Positions 1 through 5,903 of a stretch of 5,994 nt of DNA are shown piece by piece. Position numbers and translations under genes: made by a program. Position 1 is the first letter of the stretch; each line of letters starts with the position of its first letter. The notes beneath the pieces are model-generated. The model had not been told where the DNA came from. It searched no databases and worked only from the letters and a program-made list of their open reading frames with translations. Origin of the DNA: Clostridia bacterium (lineage in GTDB: Bacteria; Bacillota; Clostridia; TANB77; UBA1234); the NCBI GenBank assembly GCA_900753135.1, contig CAADXZ010000039.1:1-5994 (forward strand), written 5' to 3'.

Positions 1-117
1 AGTGATTTAACATTTCCAATAAATAAATCTAAAAAAATTTTCTACAGGTAAGAAAATTAATGTATATCAAAAATTAAATAAAATCTTTAAAAATAAAACA
101 GAGAACATATAAAGAAT

Positions 118-164
118 AATAAGGAACGAATAAGGAATGAAATAATTGACTTCTGTTCCTTATT
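118..164. repeat. Operator-like repeat cluster AATAAGGAA at the Fic gene promoter
   Basis: The nine-base word AATAAGGAA occurs at 118-126 and again at 129-137, exactly 11 bases (about one helical turn) apart. Its reverse complement TTCCTTATT lies at 156-164. The outer pair is a perfect 10-base inverted repeat (118-127 and 155-164). The inverted copy sits between the -35 and -10 boxes and the direct copies lie just upstream of the -35, so a protein bound here would affect polymerase. The repeats are directly visible; the operator role is inferred. The Fic protein's own C-terminal helix-turn-helix is the obvious candidate ligand. Confidence 0.55.
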
Positions 165-174
165 TTGGTATAAT
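146..174 (+). promoter_or_regulatory. Promoter of the Fic gene
   Basis: TTGACT (146-151) and TATAAT (169-174) are separated by 17 bases. A TG one base before the -10 (166-167) makes it an extended -10. The expected start site is near 181, at the first base of the GGAG ribosome binding site, so the leader would be only about 13 bases long. Confidence 0.85.
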
Positions 175-193
175 ATATGTGGAGATGATAAGT

Positions 194-1300
194 ATGAAAT
201 TAGAGTTTAAATATACAAATGAACTTGTTAGTTATTTATTAAATATTGAAAGATATAAAACGGCTTTAGAATATTTATATTTACCAACTAGAACAAAACA
301 AAAATTATTGTATGATGCAAAACTTAGAAAAACACATTTTTCTACAAGCATAGAAGGAAATGTATTATCTTTAAAACAAGTTGAAAATGTAATTAATCAA
401 AAGAATCAAAGCAATAAACTATCTGCTGAAGTAGAAGTGCAAAATTACTGGGATGCATTATCTTTTTTAGAAGAAGAAAAAACTAAAAATACACCTTTAT
501 CGAAAGAATTAATACTTCAATTACATGATATTATTGAAAAAAATGGAAAACTAAAAAGAATTGAATTTAGAGGCCCTACTCCTCCAGGGGTTTTGTTTGC
601 TGTATACGATGATAAAACTAAACGTGCAGAATATATTCCACCAGAATGGTGTGATGTCGAACCTTTAATTGATGAGCTTATCACTTGGTATTATAATAAT
701 CAGAATTTACCTGCTCCAATTTTAGCTGCTATAACTAGTTATGCATTTGTAAGTATTCATCCATTTACTAATGGTAATGGACGTACATCAAGAGCTATTG
801 CTACATATATTCTAATGATTAAAGATTATGATTTTAAAGGCTTTAACTCTTTTGAGGAATATTATATGAGCGATCTTGATGGATATTATAATTCATTACA
901 AATGGGACTGCCTGCATTGTTTTATGATGGAAGGGAGAATCCACCACATTTAGAAATTTGGCTTGAATATTTTTGTAAAATTATGTCTTTAAATTCAGAA
1001 AATATATATTATCAAGCTAAGGAAGCGTCAAATAAAGATACGAGTAATGTGTTAAATGGATTGTCAAAAAAAGATTTGCTATTGATAAGATATTGTTTAG
1101 AAAATAATGTAACAATATTGAAAAACAAAGAATTAGCATCTTTATTTGGTGTAACTTCAAGAGCTATTTCCAAATGGATGGTAGAATGGGTTAATAAGGG
1201 AATACTAATACCTAATGGTGGAACAATTAGAATAACTAGTTATAAATTATCTGATAAATATGCTAGTGTAAAAGTGTCAGATATTGGGTTTACTGATTAA
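194..1300 (+). CDS. Fic family protein with N-terminal inhibitory motif and C-terminal helix-turn-helix
   Basis: Predicted 368-residue soluble protein of the Fic family, whose members usually transfer AMP from ATP to a hydroxyl side chain of a target protein. The Fic motif HPFTNGNGRTSR spans residues 189-200, with H189 as the expected catalytic base and R200 as a phosphate-binding arginine. The usual Asp/Glu before GNG is Asn (N193). An upstream STSIEG (50-55) matches the inhibitory-helix motif [S/T]xxxE[G/N]; E54 would block productive ATP binding. This is the class II layout, which needs no separate antitoxin gene, and none is seen. Residues about 310-335 (KELASLFGVTSRAISKW core) resemble a DNA-binding helix-turn-helix. 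I chose the ATG at 194: GGAG lies at 181-184, 9 bases upstream. The in-frame TTG at 146 is the -35 box, so the longer reading is not transcribed. The gene stands alone. Target and nucleotide are unknown. Confidence 0.9.
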   Translation: MKLEFKYTNELVSYLLNIERYKTALEYLYLPTRTKQKLLYDAKLRKTHFSTSIEGNVLSLKQVENVINQKNQSNKLSAEVEVQNYWDALSFLEEEKTKNTPLSKELILQLHDIIEKNGKLKRIEFRGPTPPGVLFAVYDDKTKRAEYIPPEWCDVEPLIDELITWYYNNQNLPAPILAAITSYAFVSIHPFTNGNGRTSRAIATYILMIKDYDFKGFNSFEEYYMSDLDGYYNSLQMGLPALFYDGRENPPHLEIWLEYFCKIMSLNSENIYYQAKEASNKDTSNVLNGLSKKDLLLIRYCLENNVTILKNKELASLFGVTSRAISKWMVEWVNKGILIPNGGTIRITSYKLSDKYASVKVSDIGFTD

Positions 1301-1327
1301 ATAATAAATGTGTTAATACTTGTGTTA

Positions 1328-1350
1328 TTCTGGCCCCGTCACCTGCACCA
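1328..1350 (+). other. tRNA-Leu-like 3' end remnant, possible attachment site
   Basis: A G+C-rich island in A+T-rich DNA reads like the last bases of a tRNA: a T-loop-like TTCTGGC (1328-1334), a T-stem strand CCCGT (1335-1339), an acceptor strand CACCTGC (1340-1346), discriminator A (1347) and CCA (1348-1350). The acceptor strand and discriminator A fit tRNA-Leu genes beginning GCAGGTG. The bases before it do not form the matching T-stem and no tRNA body precedes it, so it is not a whole tRNA. Integrative elements often recombine at tRNA 3' ends and leave such fragments. A terminator-like hairpin follows, as after a real tRNA gene. This is inferred from a short match. Confidence 0.4.
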
Positions 1351-1363
1351 TTAAAGTAAGTCA

Positions 1364-1410
1364 AAAAGTCTTCTGATGTTTAGAAATATTTGAAGGCTTT
1401 TATTCATTTT
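1364..1410 (+). terminator. Probable intrinsic terminator
   Basis: AAAAGTCTTC (1364-1373) pairs with GAAGGCTTTT (1392-1401) over 10 base pairs with one G-U. The loop is 18 bases and a T-rich tail runs to 1410. It could end Fic transcription, or be the original terminator of the tRNA whose 3' end lies just upstream. The stem is A+T-rich, so its strength is uncertain. Confidence 0.5.
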
Positions 1411-1419
1411 TAAACTCTA

Positions 1420-1442
1420 TTTAGTAAAGTTTTTTTGCTAAA
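1420..1442. repeat. Short inverted repeat
   Basis: TTTAGTAAA (1420-1428) and TTTGCTAAA (1434-1442) pair over nine positions with one G-U, leaving a five-base loop. The T run lies in the loop and inner stem, not after the hairpin, so it does not look like a terminator. Function is unknown. Confidence 0.3.
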
Positions 1443-1443
1443 C

Positions 1444-1533
1444 AGGGTATTTTTTTATGAATTCACGTAACATATAGATGGGCACTAATCTGTTAAATAT
1501 TACAATATAAATAAAGTGAAAATATAATACCCT
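1444..1533. repeat. Inverted-repeat-bounded 90-base segment of unknown nature
   Basis: AGGGTATT at 1444-1451 is mirrored by AATACCCT at 1526-1533, with weaker T-rich similarity further inward. The pair bounds a 90-base non-coding segment between the tRNA-like remnant and the ATPase promoter. A tiny non-autonomous element is conceivable, but no clear target-site duplication flanks it, and an 8-base match could be chance in this A+T-rich stretch. Confidence 0.25.
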
Positions 1534-1553
1534 TTAAAAAAGTGCAAATTATG

Positions 1554-1583
1554 TCGAAAACTCCATATAAAAAAGTGTATAAT
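1554..1583 (+). promoter_or_regulatory. Probable promoter of the broken ATPase gene
   Basis: TATAAT (1578-1583) lies 18 bases after a weak -35-like TCGAAA (1554-1559). The expected start is near 1590, directly before the GAGGTG ribosome binding site (1591-1596), giving a very short leader. A direct repeat TAAAAAAGTG at 1535-1544 and 1568-1577, with a 33-base period, brackets the -35 region and may have a regulatory role. Confidence 0.55.
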
Positions 1584-1602
1584 ATAAACAGAGGTGATTG
1601 CT

Positions 1603-2123
1603 ATGTTTGAAAGAAAAATTTATAATGATATTGTTTCTTGGCATGAATCATTGAAAATTAAAAAAAGAGCTTTAATTATTAAAGGTTTAGACAAATTGGT
1701 AAAACAACAATTGTTAGAAAGTTTTGTGAAGAACATTACGAAAATGTAGTGTACATAGATTTTATGCATAATTCATCTGTTAAGTCATTATTTGATAAAG
1801 ATTTAAATGTAAATGATTTAATAATAAGTTTATCAGCATCTAACCTCGGTGCAAAATTTATTCCCTACAAAACAATAATTATTTTTGATGAATTACAAGA
1901 ATGTGCAAATGCTAGATCTGCTATTAAACCATTTATGGAAGATGGTAGATTTGATCTTATTTGTACTGGATCACTTCTTGGTTTAAGAGGATATGATAAA
2001 AAAGTTTCAAAGGGAGTTTCCACAGGTTTTGAAAAAGTAATAACTATGAAGCCTATGGATTTTGAAGAATATCTTTGGGCAATAGGATTAGAAAAAAATG
2101 TTATTGATTATGTAAAAACTTAA
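1603..2123 (+). pseudogene. AAA-family ATPase (DUF4143-type) remnant, frameshifted in Walker A and truncated
   Basis: The ATG at 1603 follows GAGGTG with a 6-base gap and opens MFERKIYNDIVSWHE. The frame runs to codon 29 (ends 1689), then turns to unrelated sequence and stops at 1747. The correct frame resumes at 1689-1691 (AGA). Restoring one lost A near 1689 gives KGLRQIGKT, a clear Walker A, followed by TIVRKFCEEHYENVVYIDFM. The restored reading is 173 residues. It holds Walker A (28-35), Walker B IIIFDELQE (D96, E97), a sensor-1-like TGS (122-124) and the family's PMDFEEYLW. It ends at 2123, whereas relatives run to roughly 400 residues with a C-terminal DUF4143 region, so the 3' half is also lost. 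The downstream operon promoter begins four bases later. A GTG at 1749 could start a 124-residue product lacking Walker A, but I see no ribosome binding site for it. Confidence 0.85.
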
Positions 2124-2126
2124 CCA

Positions 2127-2155
2127 TTGAAAAAAGTCAAATTGTATGGTATAAT
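2127..2155 (+). promoter_or_regulatory. Promoter of the three-gene kinase/regulator operon
   Basis: TTGAAA (2127-2132) and TATAAT (2150-2155) are spaced by 17 bases, with a TG (2147-2148) forming an extended -10. The expected start is near 2162. No inverted repeat overlaps the boxes, so the operon may be expressed constitutively at a good level. Confidence 0.85.
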
Positions 2156-2188
2156 GAAGCAAAGTTGGCGAAAAGGAGAAATGTGAGA

Positions 2189-3850
2189 ATGTGGGTTGTA
2201 ACAAATAGGAAAAAAATAGTACTATACACTATGTGTACGTTGTTATTTTGTCTTGCTGGTGTATTTCAAGCAACGGATTCACTTTTGCCAGATTTTTGGC
2301 ACGTATTATTTGCTTTATCTGCTAACACGATACTAATTTTTCTTGTGGTTGCGTGGGGCGTTTCACTTATACACCGAATGGTAAGAAAAGATTTACTTGC
2401 ATATTTCCTAACGGTTGCTGTACTAATTTTGTTTTTTCTTGTAGTTAGGATGATGAAATACGAACTGACAAAAGGTTTGGATAAACCTTTGCGCTATTTT
2501 TGGTATACATATTACGTTCCTCAAATGTTCATTCCCCCAACAATATTGCTTGCAGCGTTTAGTCTTGAAAATAAGAAGGGTAAGCCGCTTGCAAAAATAT
2601 GGTATTTATTATATCTGCCAGCAATTATATTGATTATTTTAATTTTTACAAACGAAATCCATGGTTGGGCGTTTGCTTTGAATTTTGATGGTGATTTTTC
2701 ATATAAGCACAGAATTGTATTTTATATTGCTCTTGCATGGGAAATTGTTGTAACTTTTATAAGTCTCATAGTTCTTATTTTAAAGTGTAGTGTAGCGGCA
2801 TGTAAAAAGAAAATGTGGGTACCTGTAACTGCTTTCATTGTATGTTCAGCGATTTCAACTATATGTTTTTTAACTGATACAGCAGCTTTCAAAATTCCTG
2901 AATTAATATGCTTTTCAGGAATTGTCGTGATAGAAAGTTGTATTACTATTGGGCTTATTCCAACCAATGAAGATTATGAAAATTACTTTTTCCGTTCGGC
3001 TTATGCGGCCGTTATCACGGATGAAAAATTTAATGTGGTTTATAACTCTGAAAACTCGATTATTACGGACAAAAAACTGTTTCAACTTGCCACGAAAACG
3101 CCTATAATGATAGATAAAAGTACACGATTGTCAGCAGTAAAGATAAATGGTGGGTGGTCATTTAGACTTGAAAATTTGGCTAGAATAATTGAGATAAATA
3201 ACTCACTCGCGGAGACTAATGAAAGACTATCTGAAGAAAACTATATCATTGAAGCAGAAAACGAATTAAAAAAACAAAAAACACAGATAGCAGAGCAAAA
3301 GCGATTATATACAAAAATAAATGTAGCAACGCGTGAAGAGTTGAAAAAACTGAGTGCAGTTCTATCAAGTATTGACCAAAAAAAATCGTTCAACGATACA
3401 GAATATATTGCTGAAATGCGCTTTGCTTGTATTTTAGCAGCATACATCAAGCGTAGGAGTAACATTGTTATGCTAACCGAAAAACATAAGAATATTGATC
3501 TTGGTGAATTGTCTCTTGCCATCAAAGAGTCGCTTGATTATCTCTCACTTACTGGTGCAGAGTGTTCTTACGATTGTTCATGTCAAGGTAAAATTGATGG
3601 TAAAAAAGTAGGAGTTCTTTACGACTTTTTTGAGGAGTGCATTAATAATTACTACAATTTGCCGAAAGCCATTATTGTTCGTTTATGTAATCAGGGAAAT
3701 GATATTATTTTGCGGATTGAAAGTGATAGTGGGAAGGACGCTATTTCAAATAAAATAAAGTCTAAATTTTCTGAATATAATGTTAGTGTGGAAACTGATG
3801 ATGAAGAAGTTTACTATTCATTACTATTACATCAGGGAGGTGCCATATGA
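2189..3850 (+). CDS. Polytopic membrane sensor with degenerate histidine-kinase C-terminus (pseudokinase)
   Basis: 553 residues from the ATG at 2189. AGGAG (2174-2178) lies 10 bases upstream. GTG at 2183 is possible, but the in-frame TTG at 2165 would begin about three bases from the predicted transcript end with no ribosome binding site. About eight hydrophobic segments (near 10-28, 40-61, 68-88, 109-126, 139-154, 176-199, 210-228, 238-257) suggest a membrane sensor like the 7TM histidine-kinase N-termini. A PAS-like stretch (about 268-325) and a long coiled coil (about 331-385) follow. The C-terminus aligns by eye with the next gene's kinase: KINVA matches its KIRIH, so the phospho-His is Ala (A380). 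EECINNYYN keeps the N-box Asn (N487) and ESDSG keeps an Asp (D513), but no glycine-rich G2 box exists. It probably senses a signal and controls its partner without its own catalysis. It overlaps the next gene by 4 bases. The ligand is unknown. Confidence 0.8.
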   Translation: MWVVTNRKKIVLYTMCTLLFCLAGVFQATDSLLPDFWHVLFALSANTILIFLVVAWGVSLIHRMVRKDLLAYFLTVAVLILFFLVVRMMKYELTKGLDKPLRYFWYTYYVPQMFIPPTILLAAFSLENKKGKPLAKIWYLLYLPAIILIILIFTNEIHGWAFALNFDGDFSYKHRIVFYIALAWEIVVTFISLIVLILKCSVAACKKKMWVPVTAFIVCSAISTICFLTDTAAFKIPELICFSGIVVIESCITIGLIPTNEDYENYFFRSAYAAVITDEKFNVVYNSENSIITDKKLFQLATKTPIMIDKSTRLSAVKINGGWSFRLENLARIIEINNSLAETNERLSEENYIIEAENELKKQKTQIAEQKRLYTKINVATREELKKLSAVLSSIDQKKSFNDTEYIAEMRFACILAAYIKRRSNIVMLTEKHKNIDLGELSLAIKESLDYLSLTGAECSYDCSCQGKIDGKKVGVLYDFFEECINNYYNLPKAIIVRLCNQGNDIILRIESDSGKDAISNKIKSKFSEYNVSVETDDEEVYYSLLLHQGGAI

Positions 3851-5142
3851 GATTTATTGATGCACCACTTTGTGTAAGACAAATCATCATTGGTTCACTC
3901 ATTCTAACGTTTGTTTTGACAATTATTGGTCTATTTACGGCAGTCAGACTTTGTAAAAAACGTGCATATATAATGCTTTCATTGTTAATGTTTATTTTTT
4001 CTTTCGTAGTGGTGTTTTTAACAATGCGGGGAAGTTATTTATATCGCATAAAAATGCCAGTATTTGAACCATCATTTACAGTATTAAAATTGCCGATTTG
4101 GATATATTATGTTGTTTCATTAGTGCTTTTTGTAGGAACAATCATTGGGCTTGTTAGTGTAGTTAGATGGAGAAAAAATCATATTTCACCAATATCAATA
4201 AAGGAAAGCGCTGATACCCTTCCAGCTGGAATCTGTTTCTATGAACAAAGTGGCCTTGTCAGTCTTGTTAATACTGAAATGAATGACCTTTGTATTCTTT
4301 CAACGGGTAAAGCGCTATTAAATGGCAAAGATTTCTGGCTAAAAATTTCGCATGGTGAACTTGAAGAAAATTGCCAATCACTTCAAATGGGAGACAAACC
4401 AATCATCAAGTATAGCGATTGTAAAGTTGTATCTTTTAAAAAGTATACACACGAAATAGATGGTAAAATAGTTTATGAAATCGTTGCAACGGATATTTCT
4501 GAAAGATATCGATTAACACGAGAATTAGAGCAAAAACTCGATGAACTGAAAAAAATCAACAACAGACTTGTCGTATATGGGAAAAATGTTGCTGAACTTA
4601 CAAAAGAAAAAGAGCATTTAGCAGCTAAAATTCGTATCCACAATGATATGGGTAAACTGTTGCTTACCACAAAACGAAAACTTAACGCTCCCCTTACTGA
4701 AGCAGAAGGGAAAGAACTTGTTAGCTTTTGGCAAGCTGAAATTGAAACTTTAAAATTTACACGTAAAGTATCAAAGAAAAGTAATCTAAAAGTTATTGAA
4801 GATGCAGCAAAACTTGTCGGTGTAAACCTTATTTTTGAGGGCGAGCAACCTGAACCTGATACTGTAAGAGAAAAAATACTTACGCAGGCAATGCATGAAT
4901 GTCTTACTAATACTGTTTCTCACGCAAACGGAAAAAACATGACTGTTGTAGTGTCAGAAAAAAATGATGTATATACAATATCTATTATTAATGATGGTGA
5001 AAAGCCTAAAGGGGTAATCGTAGAAGGTGGTGGACTGACAGGTCTTCGATCTCTTGTCGAAAGAGAAAACGGCAAAATGACACTAAAAAGTACACCTCAT
5101 TTTGAACTTTTGATAGAATTGTCACAAGGAGAAAAAATATGA
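3847..5142 (+). CDS. Membrane sensor histidine kinase (HisKA_3-like), catalytic partner
   Basis: 431 residues. The ATG overlaps the previous stop (ATGA), and AGGGAGG (3834-3840) lies 6 bases upstream, so the two kinase-like genes are translationally coupled. Three membrane segments (about 12-34, 40-59, 84-106) are followed by a PAS-like domain (about 120-220, ending in VATDISERYRLTRELE), a coiled linker (222-258) and the catalytic core. The phospho-acceptor is H265 in KIRIHNDMGK, similar to the HisKA_3 pattern His-Asp-x-Leu-Gly but with Asn at the position after His. The ATP-binding domain shows an N box HECLTNTVSHA (350-360, N355), a G1 box NDG (382-384) and a G2 box EGGGLTGLRSL (393-402), so ATP binding looks intact. 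It should phosphorylate itself or its complex, then the regulator encoded next. The signal is unknown. The small membrane part suggests sensing may come from the upstream polytopic protein. Confidence 0.88.
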   Translation: MRFIDAPLCVRQIIIGSLILTFVLTIIGLFTAVRLCKKRAYIMLSLLMFIFSFVVVFLTMRGSYLYRIKMPVFEPSFTVLKLPIWIYYVVSLVLFVGTIIGLVSVVRWRKNHISPISIKESADTLPAGICFYEQSGLVSLVNTEMNDLCILSTGKALLNGKDFWLKISHGELEENCQSLQMGDKPIIKYSDCKVVSFKKYTHEIDGKIVYEIVATDISERYRLTRELEQKLDELKKINNRLVVYGKNVAELTKEKEHLAAKIRIHNDMGKLLLTTKRKLNAPLTEAEGKELVSFWQAEIETLKFTRKVSKKSNLKVIEDAAKLVGVNLIFEGEQPEPDTVREKILTQAMHECLTNTVSHANGKNMTVVVSEKNDVYTISIINDGEKPKGVIVEGGGLTGLRSLVERENGKMTLKSTPHFELLIELSQGEKI

Positions 5143-5789
5143 AAGAAGGAAAATATTCGGTCATGATAGTTGAAGATCAACAAATGCCTAAAGCATTATT
5201 TTCGCATTTTGTTGAATCGTCAGAAAAATTCTACCTAGAAGTAGCAATAGAAAACGCAACTGTTGCCGACATTGTTTGTGCACACACTCCTATTGACCTT
5301 ATTATTATGGATGTGGTAACAGAAAATGGTGAAAGTGGACTTGAAGCAGCAGCAATTATTAAAAAGAAGTATCCAAAAACAAAAATTATAATTGTGACAA
5401 GTATGCCAGAATGTTCATATATAAAACGCGCCAAGCAAATTGGTGTAGAAGGATTTTGGTATAAAGAAGCAAACGAACAACCAATATTGTCACTTATGGA
5501 ACGAGTTATAAATGGCGAAATTGTTTATCCAGATAAACTTCAACCCGTTAAAATGGGACTTGCATTAAGTACAGAGTTTACCGAAAAAGAACTTGAAATA
5601 TTACGCCTAATGACAGGAGGTTACAGTAACAGAGAAATCTCTGAAAAACTCGGCATATCTTCTGGTGTTGTCAAAAACCATGTTGCGGATATGCTTGATA
5701 AAACTGGATTTCGTTCTCGCACGCAACTTGCTGTAAGAGCTAGAGAGTCAGGACTTGTAATATTGGATAAGATCAATGAAGATGTTTAA
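5139..5789 (+). CDS. NarL/LuxR-type response regulator
   Basis: 216-residue cytoplasmic transcription factor. The N-terminal receiver domain (about 6-125) has the acidic pair E12/D13, phospho-acceptor D58 in LIIMDVV, switch T87 in VTSM and the conserved K109 in YKE, so all key residues are present. The C-terminal domain (about 146-210) is a LuxR/NarL helix-turn-helix: FTEKELEILRLMTGGYSNRE, then ISEKLGISSGVVKNHV as the recognition region. Such proteins bind short inverted repeats as dimers after phosphorylation. ATG 5139 overlaps the kinase stop by 4 bases (ATGA), with AAGGAG (5126-5131) 7 bases upstream, so the kinase and regulator are coupled. The length is normal for the family. Target genes are not in the window, but a palindromic promoter at 5858-5903 is a candidate site. 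Confidence 0.93.
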   Translation: MKEGKYSVMIVEDQQMPKALFSHFVESSEKFYLEVAIENATVADIVCAHTPIDLIIMDVVTENGESGLEAAAIIKKKYPKTKIIIVTSMPECSYIKRAKQIGVEGFWYKEANEQPILSLMERVINGEIVYPDKLQPVKMGLALSTEFTEKELEILRLMTGGYSNREISEKLGISSGVVKNHVADMLDKTGFRSRTQLAVRARESGLVILDKINEDV

Positions 5790-5804
5790 TATACACAAAA
5801 ATAT

Positions 5805-5836
5805 AGCCAGCCGGTTAAATAACAGCTGGTTTTTAT
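5805..5836 (+). terminator. Intrinsic terminator of the kinase/regulator operon
   Basis: Fifteen bases after the regulator stop, AGCCAGC (5805-5811) pairs with GCTGGTT (5825-5831), with one G-U. GTT (5814-5816) and AAC (5821-5823) extend the stem inside, and a T run follows (5830-5834). This is a normal rho-independent terminator closing the operon. Confidence 0.8.
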
Positions 5837-5857
5837 AAGCAAATTTAAAAATACAAA

Positions 5858-5877
5858 GGGGTGCCAAATGGCACTTC
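5858..5877. promoter_or_regulatory. 14-base perfect palindrome, candidate regulator binding site
   Basis: GTGCCAAATGGCAC (5861-5874) has five-base arms around a central AAAT, and outer bases 5858-5860 and 5875-5877 could extend an RNA stem through two G-U pairs and one G-C. No T run follows on the + strand. It sits upstream of an extended -10 box, its centre about 42 bases before the expected start. That suits an activator of the NarL/LuxR class, such as the product of the gene just upstream. It could instead be a weak terminator for the minus strand or the end of a mobile element. Confidence 0.45.
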
Positions 5878-5903
5878 CTAAAAAACCAGACTTATGATAA
5901 AAT
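5875..5903 (+). promoter_or_regulatory. Probable activator-dependent promoter for a gene beyond the window
   Basis: TAAAAT (5898-5903) is preceded by TG one base upstream (5895-5896), an extended -10. Seventeen bases upstream the -35 position reads TTCCTA, a poor match to TTGACA. Expected start is near 5910. The following 85 bases contain no ribosome binding site and start codon, so the gene must begin outside the window or the leader is non-coding. Confidence 0.45.

Noticed and set aside
146..193. Upstream TTG start giving a 384-residue Fic protein
   Set aside because: The TTG is part of the -35 box, the extra codons cover the promoter, and a proper ribosome binding site serves the ATG at 194.
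1323..1350. Complete tRNA gene ending at 1350
   Set aside because: No T-stem 5' strand matching CCCGT and no anticodon or acceptor 5' strand (GCAGGTG) is present upstream.
2165..2188. TTG start adding eight residues to the pseudokinase
   Set aside because: It would lie about three bases from the predicted transcript start without a ribosome binding site; AGGAG at 2174-2178 serves a later start.
2286..2301. TGCCA and TGGCA pair resembling the palindrome at 5861-5874
   Set aside because: Its arms are six bases apart instead of two and it lies within conserved coding sequence (LPDFWHV), so it is probably coincidental.
2722..2967. Minus-strand open frame of 81 codons
   Set aside because: It lies wholly inside the membrane sensor gene, resembles no known protein and has no ribosome binding site or promoter of note.
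3241..3525. Minus-strand open frame of 94 codons
   Set aside because: It is the complement of the coiled-coil coding region and looks like a chance frame.
4473..4670. Minus-strand open frame of 65 codons
   Set aside because: It is antisense to the kinase linker and His box; the Ser/Phe-rich product is typical of a complement shadow.
5231..5434. Minus-strand open frame of 67 codons, hydrophobic
   Set aside because: It is antisense to the receiver domain; the hydrophobicity reflects the complement of Lys/Ile-rich codons.
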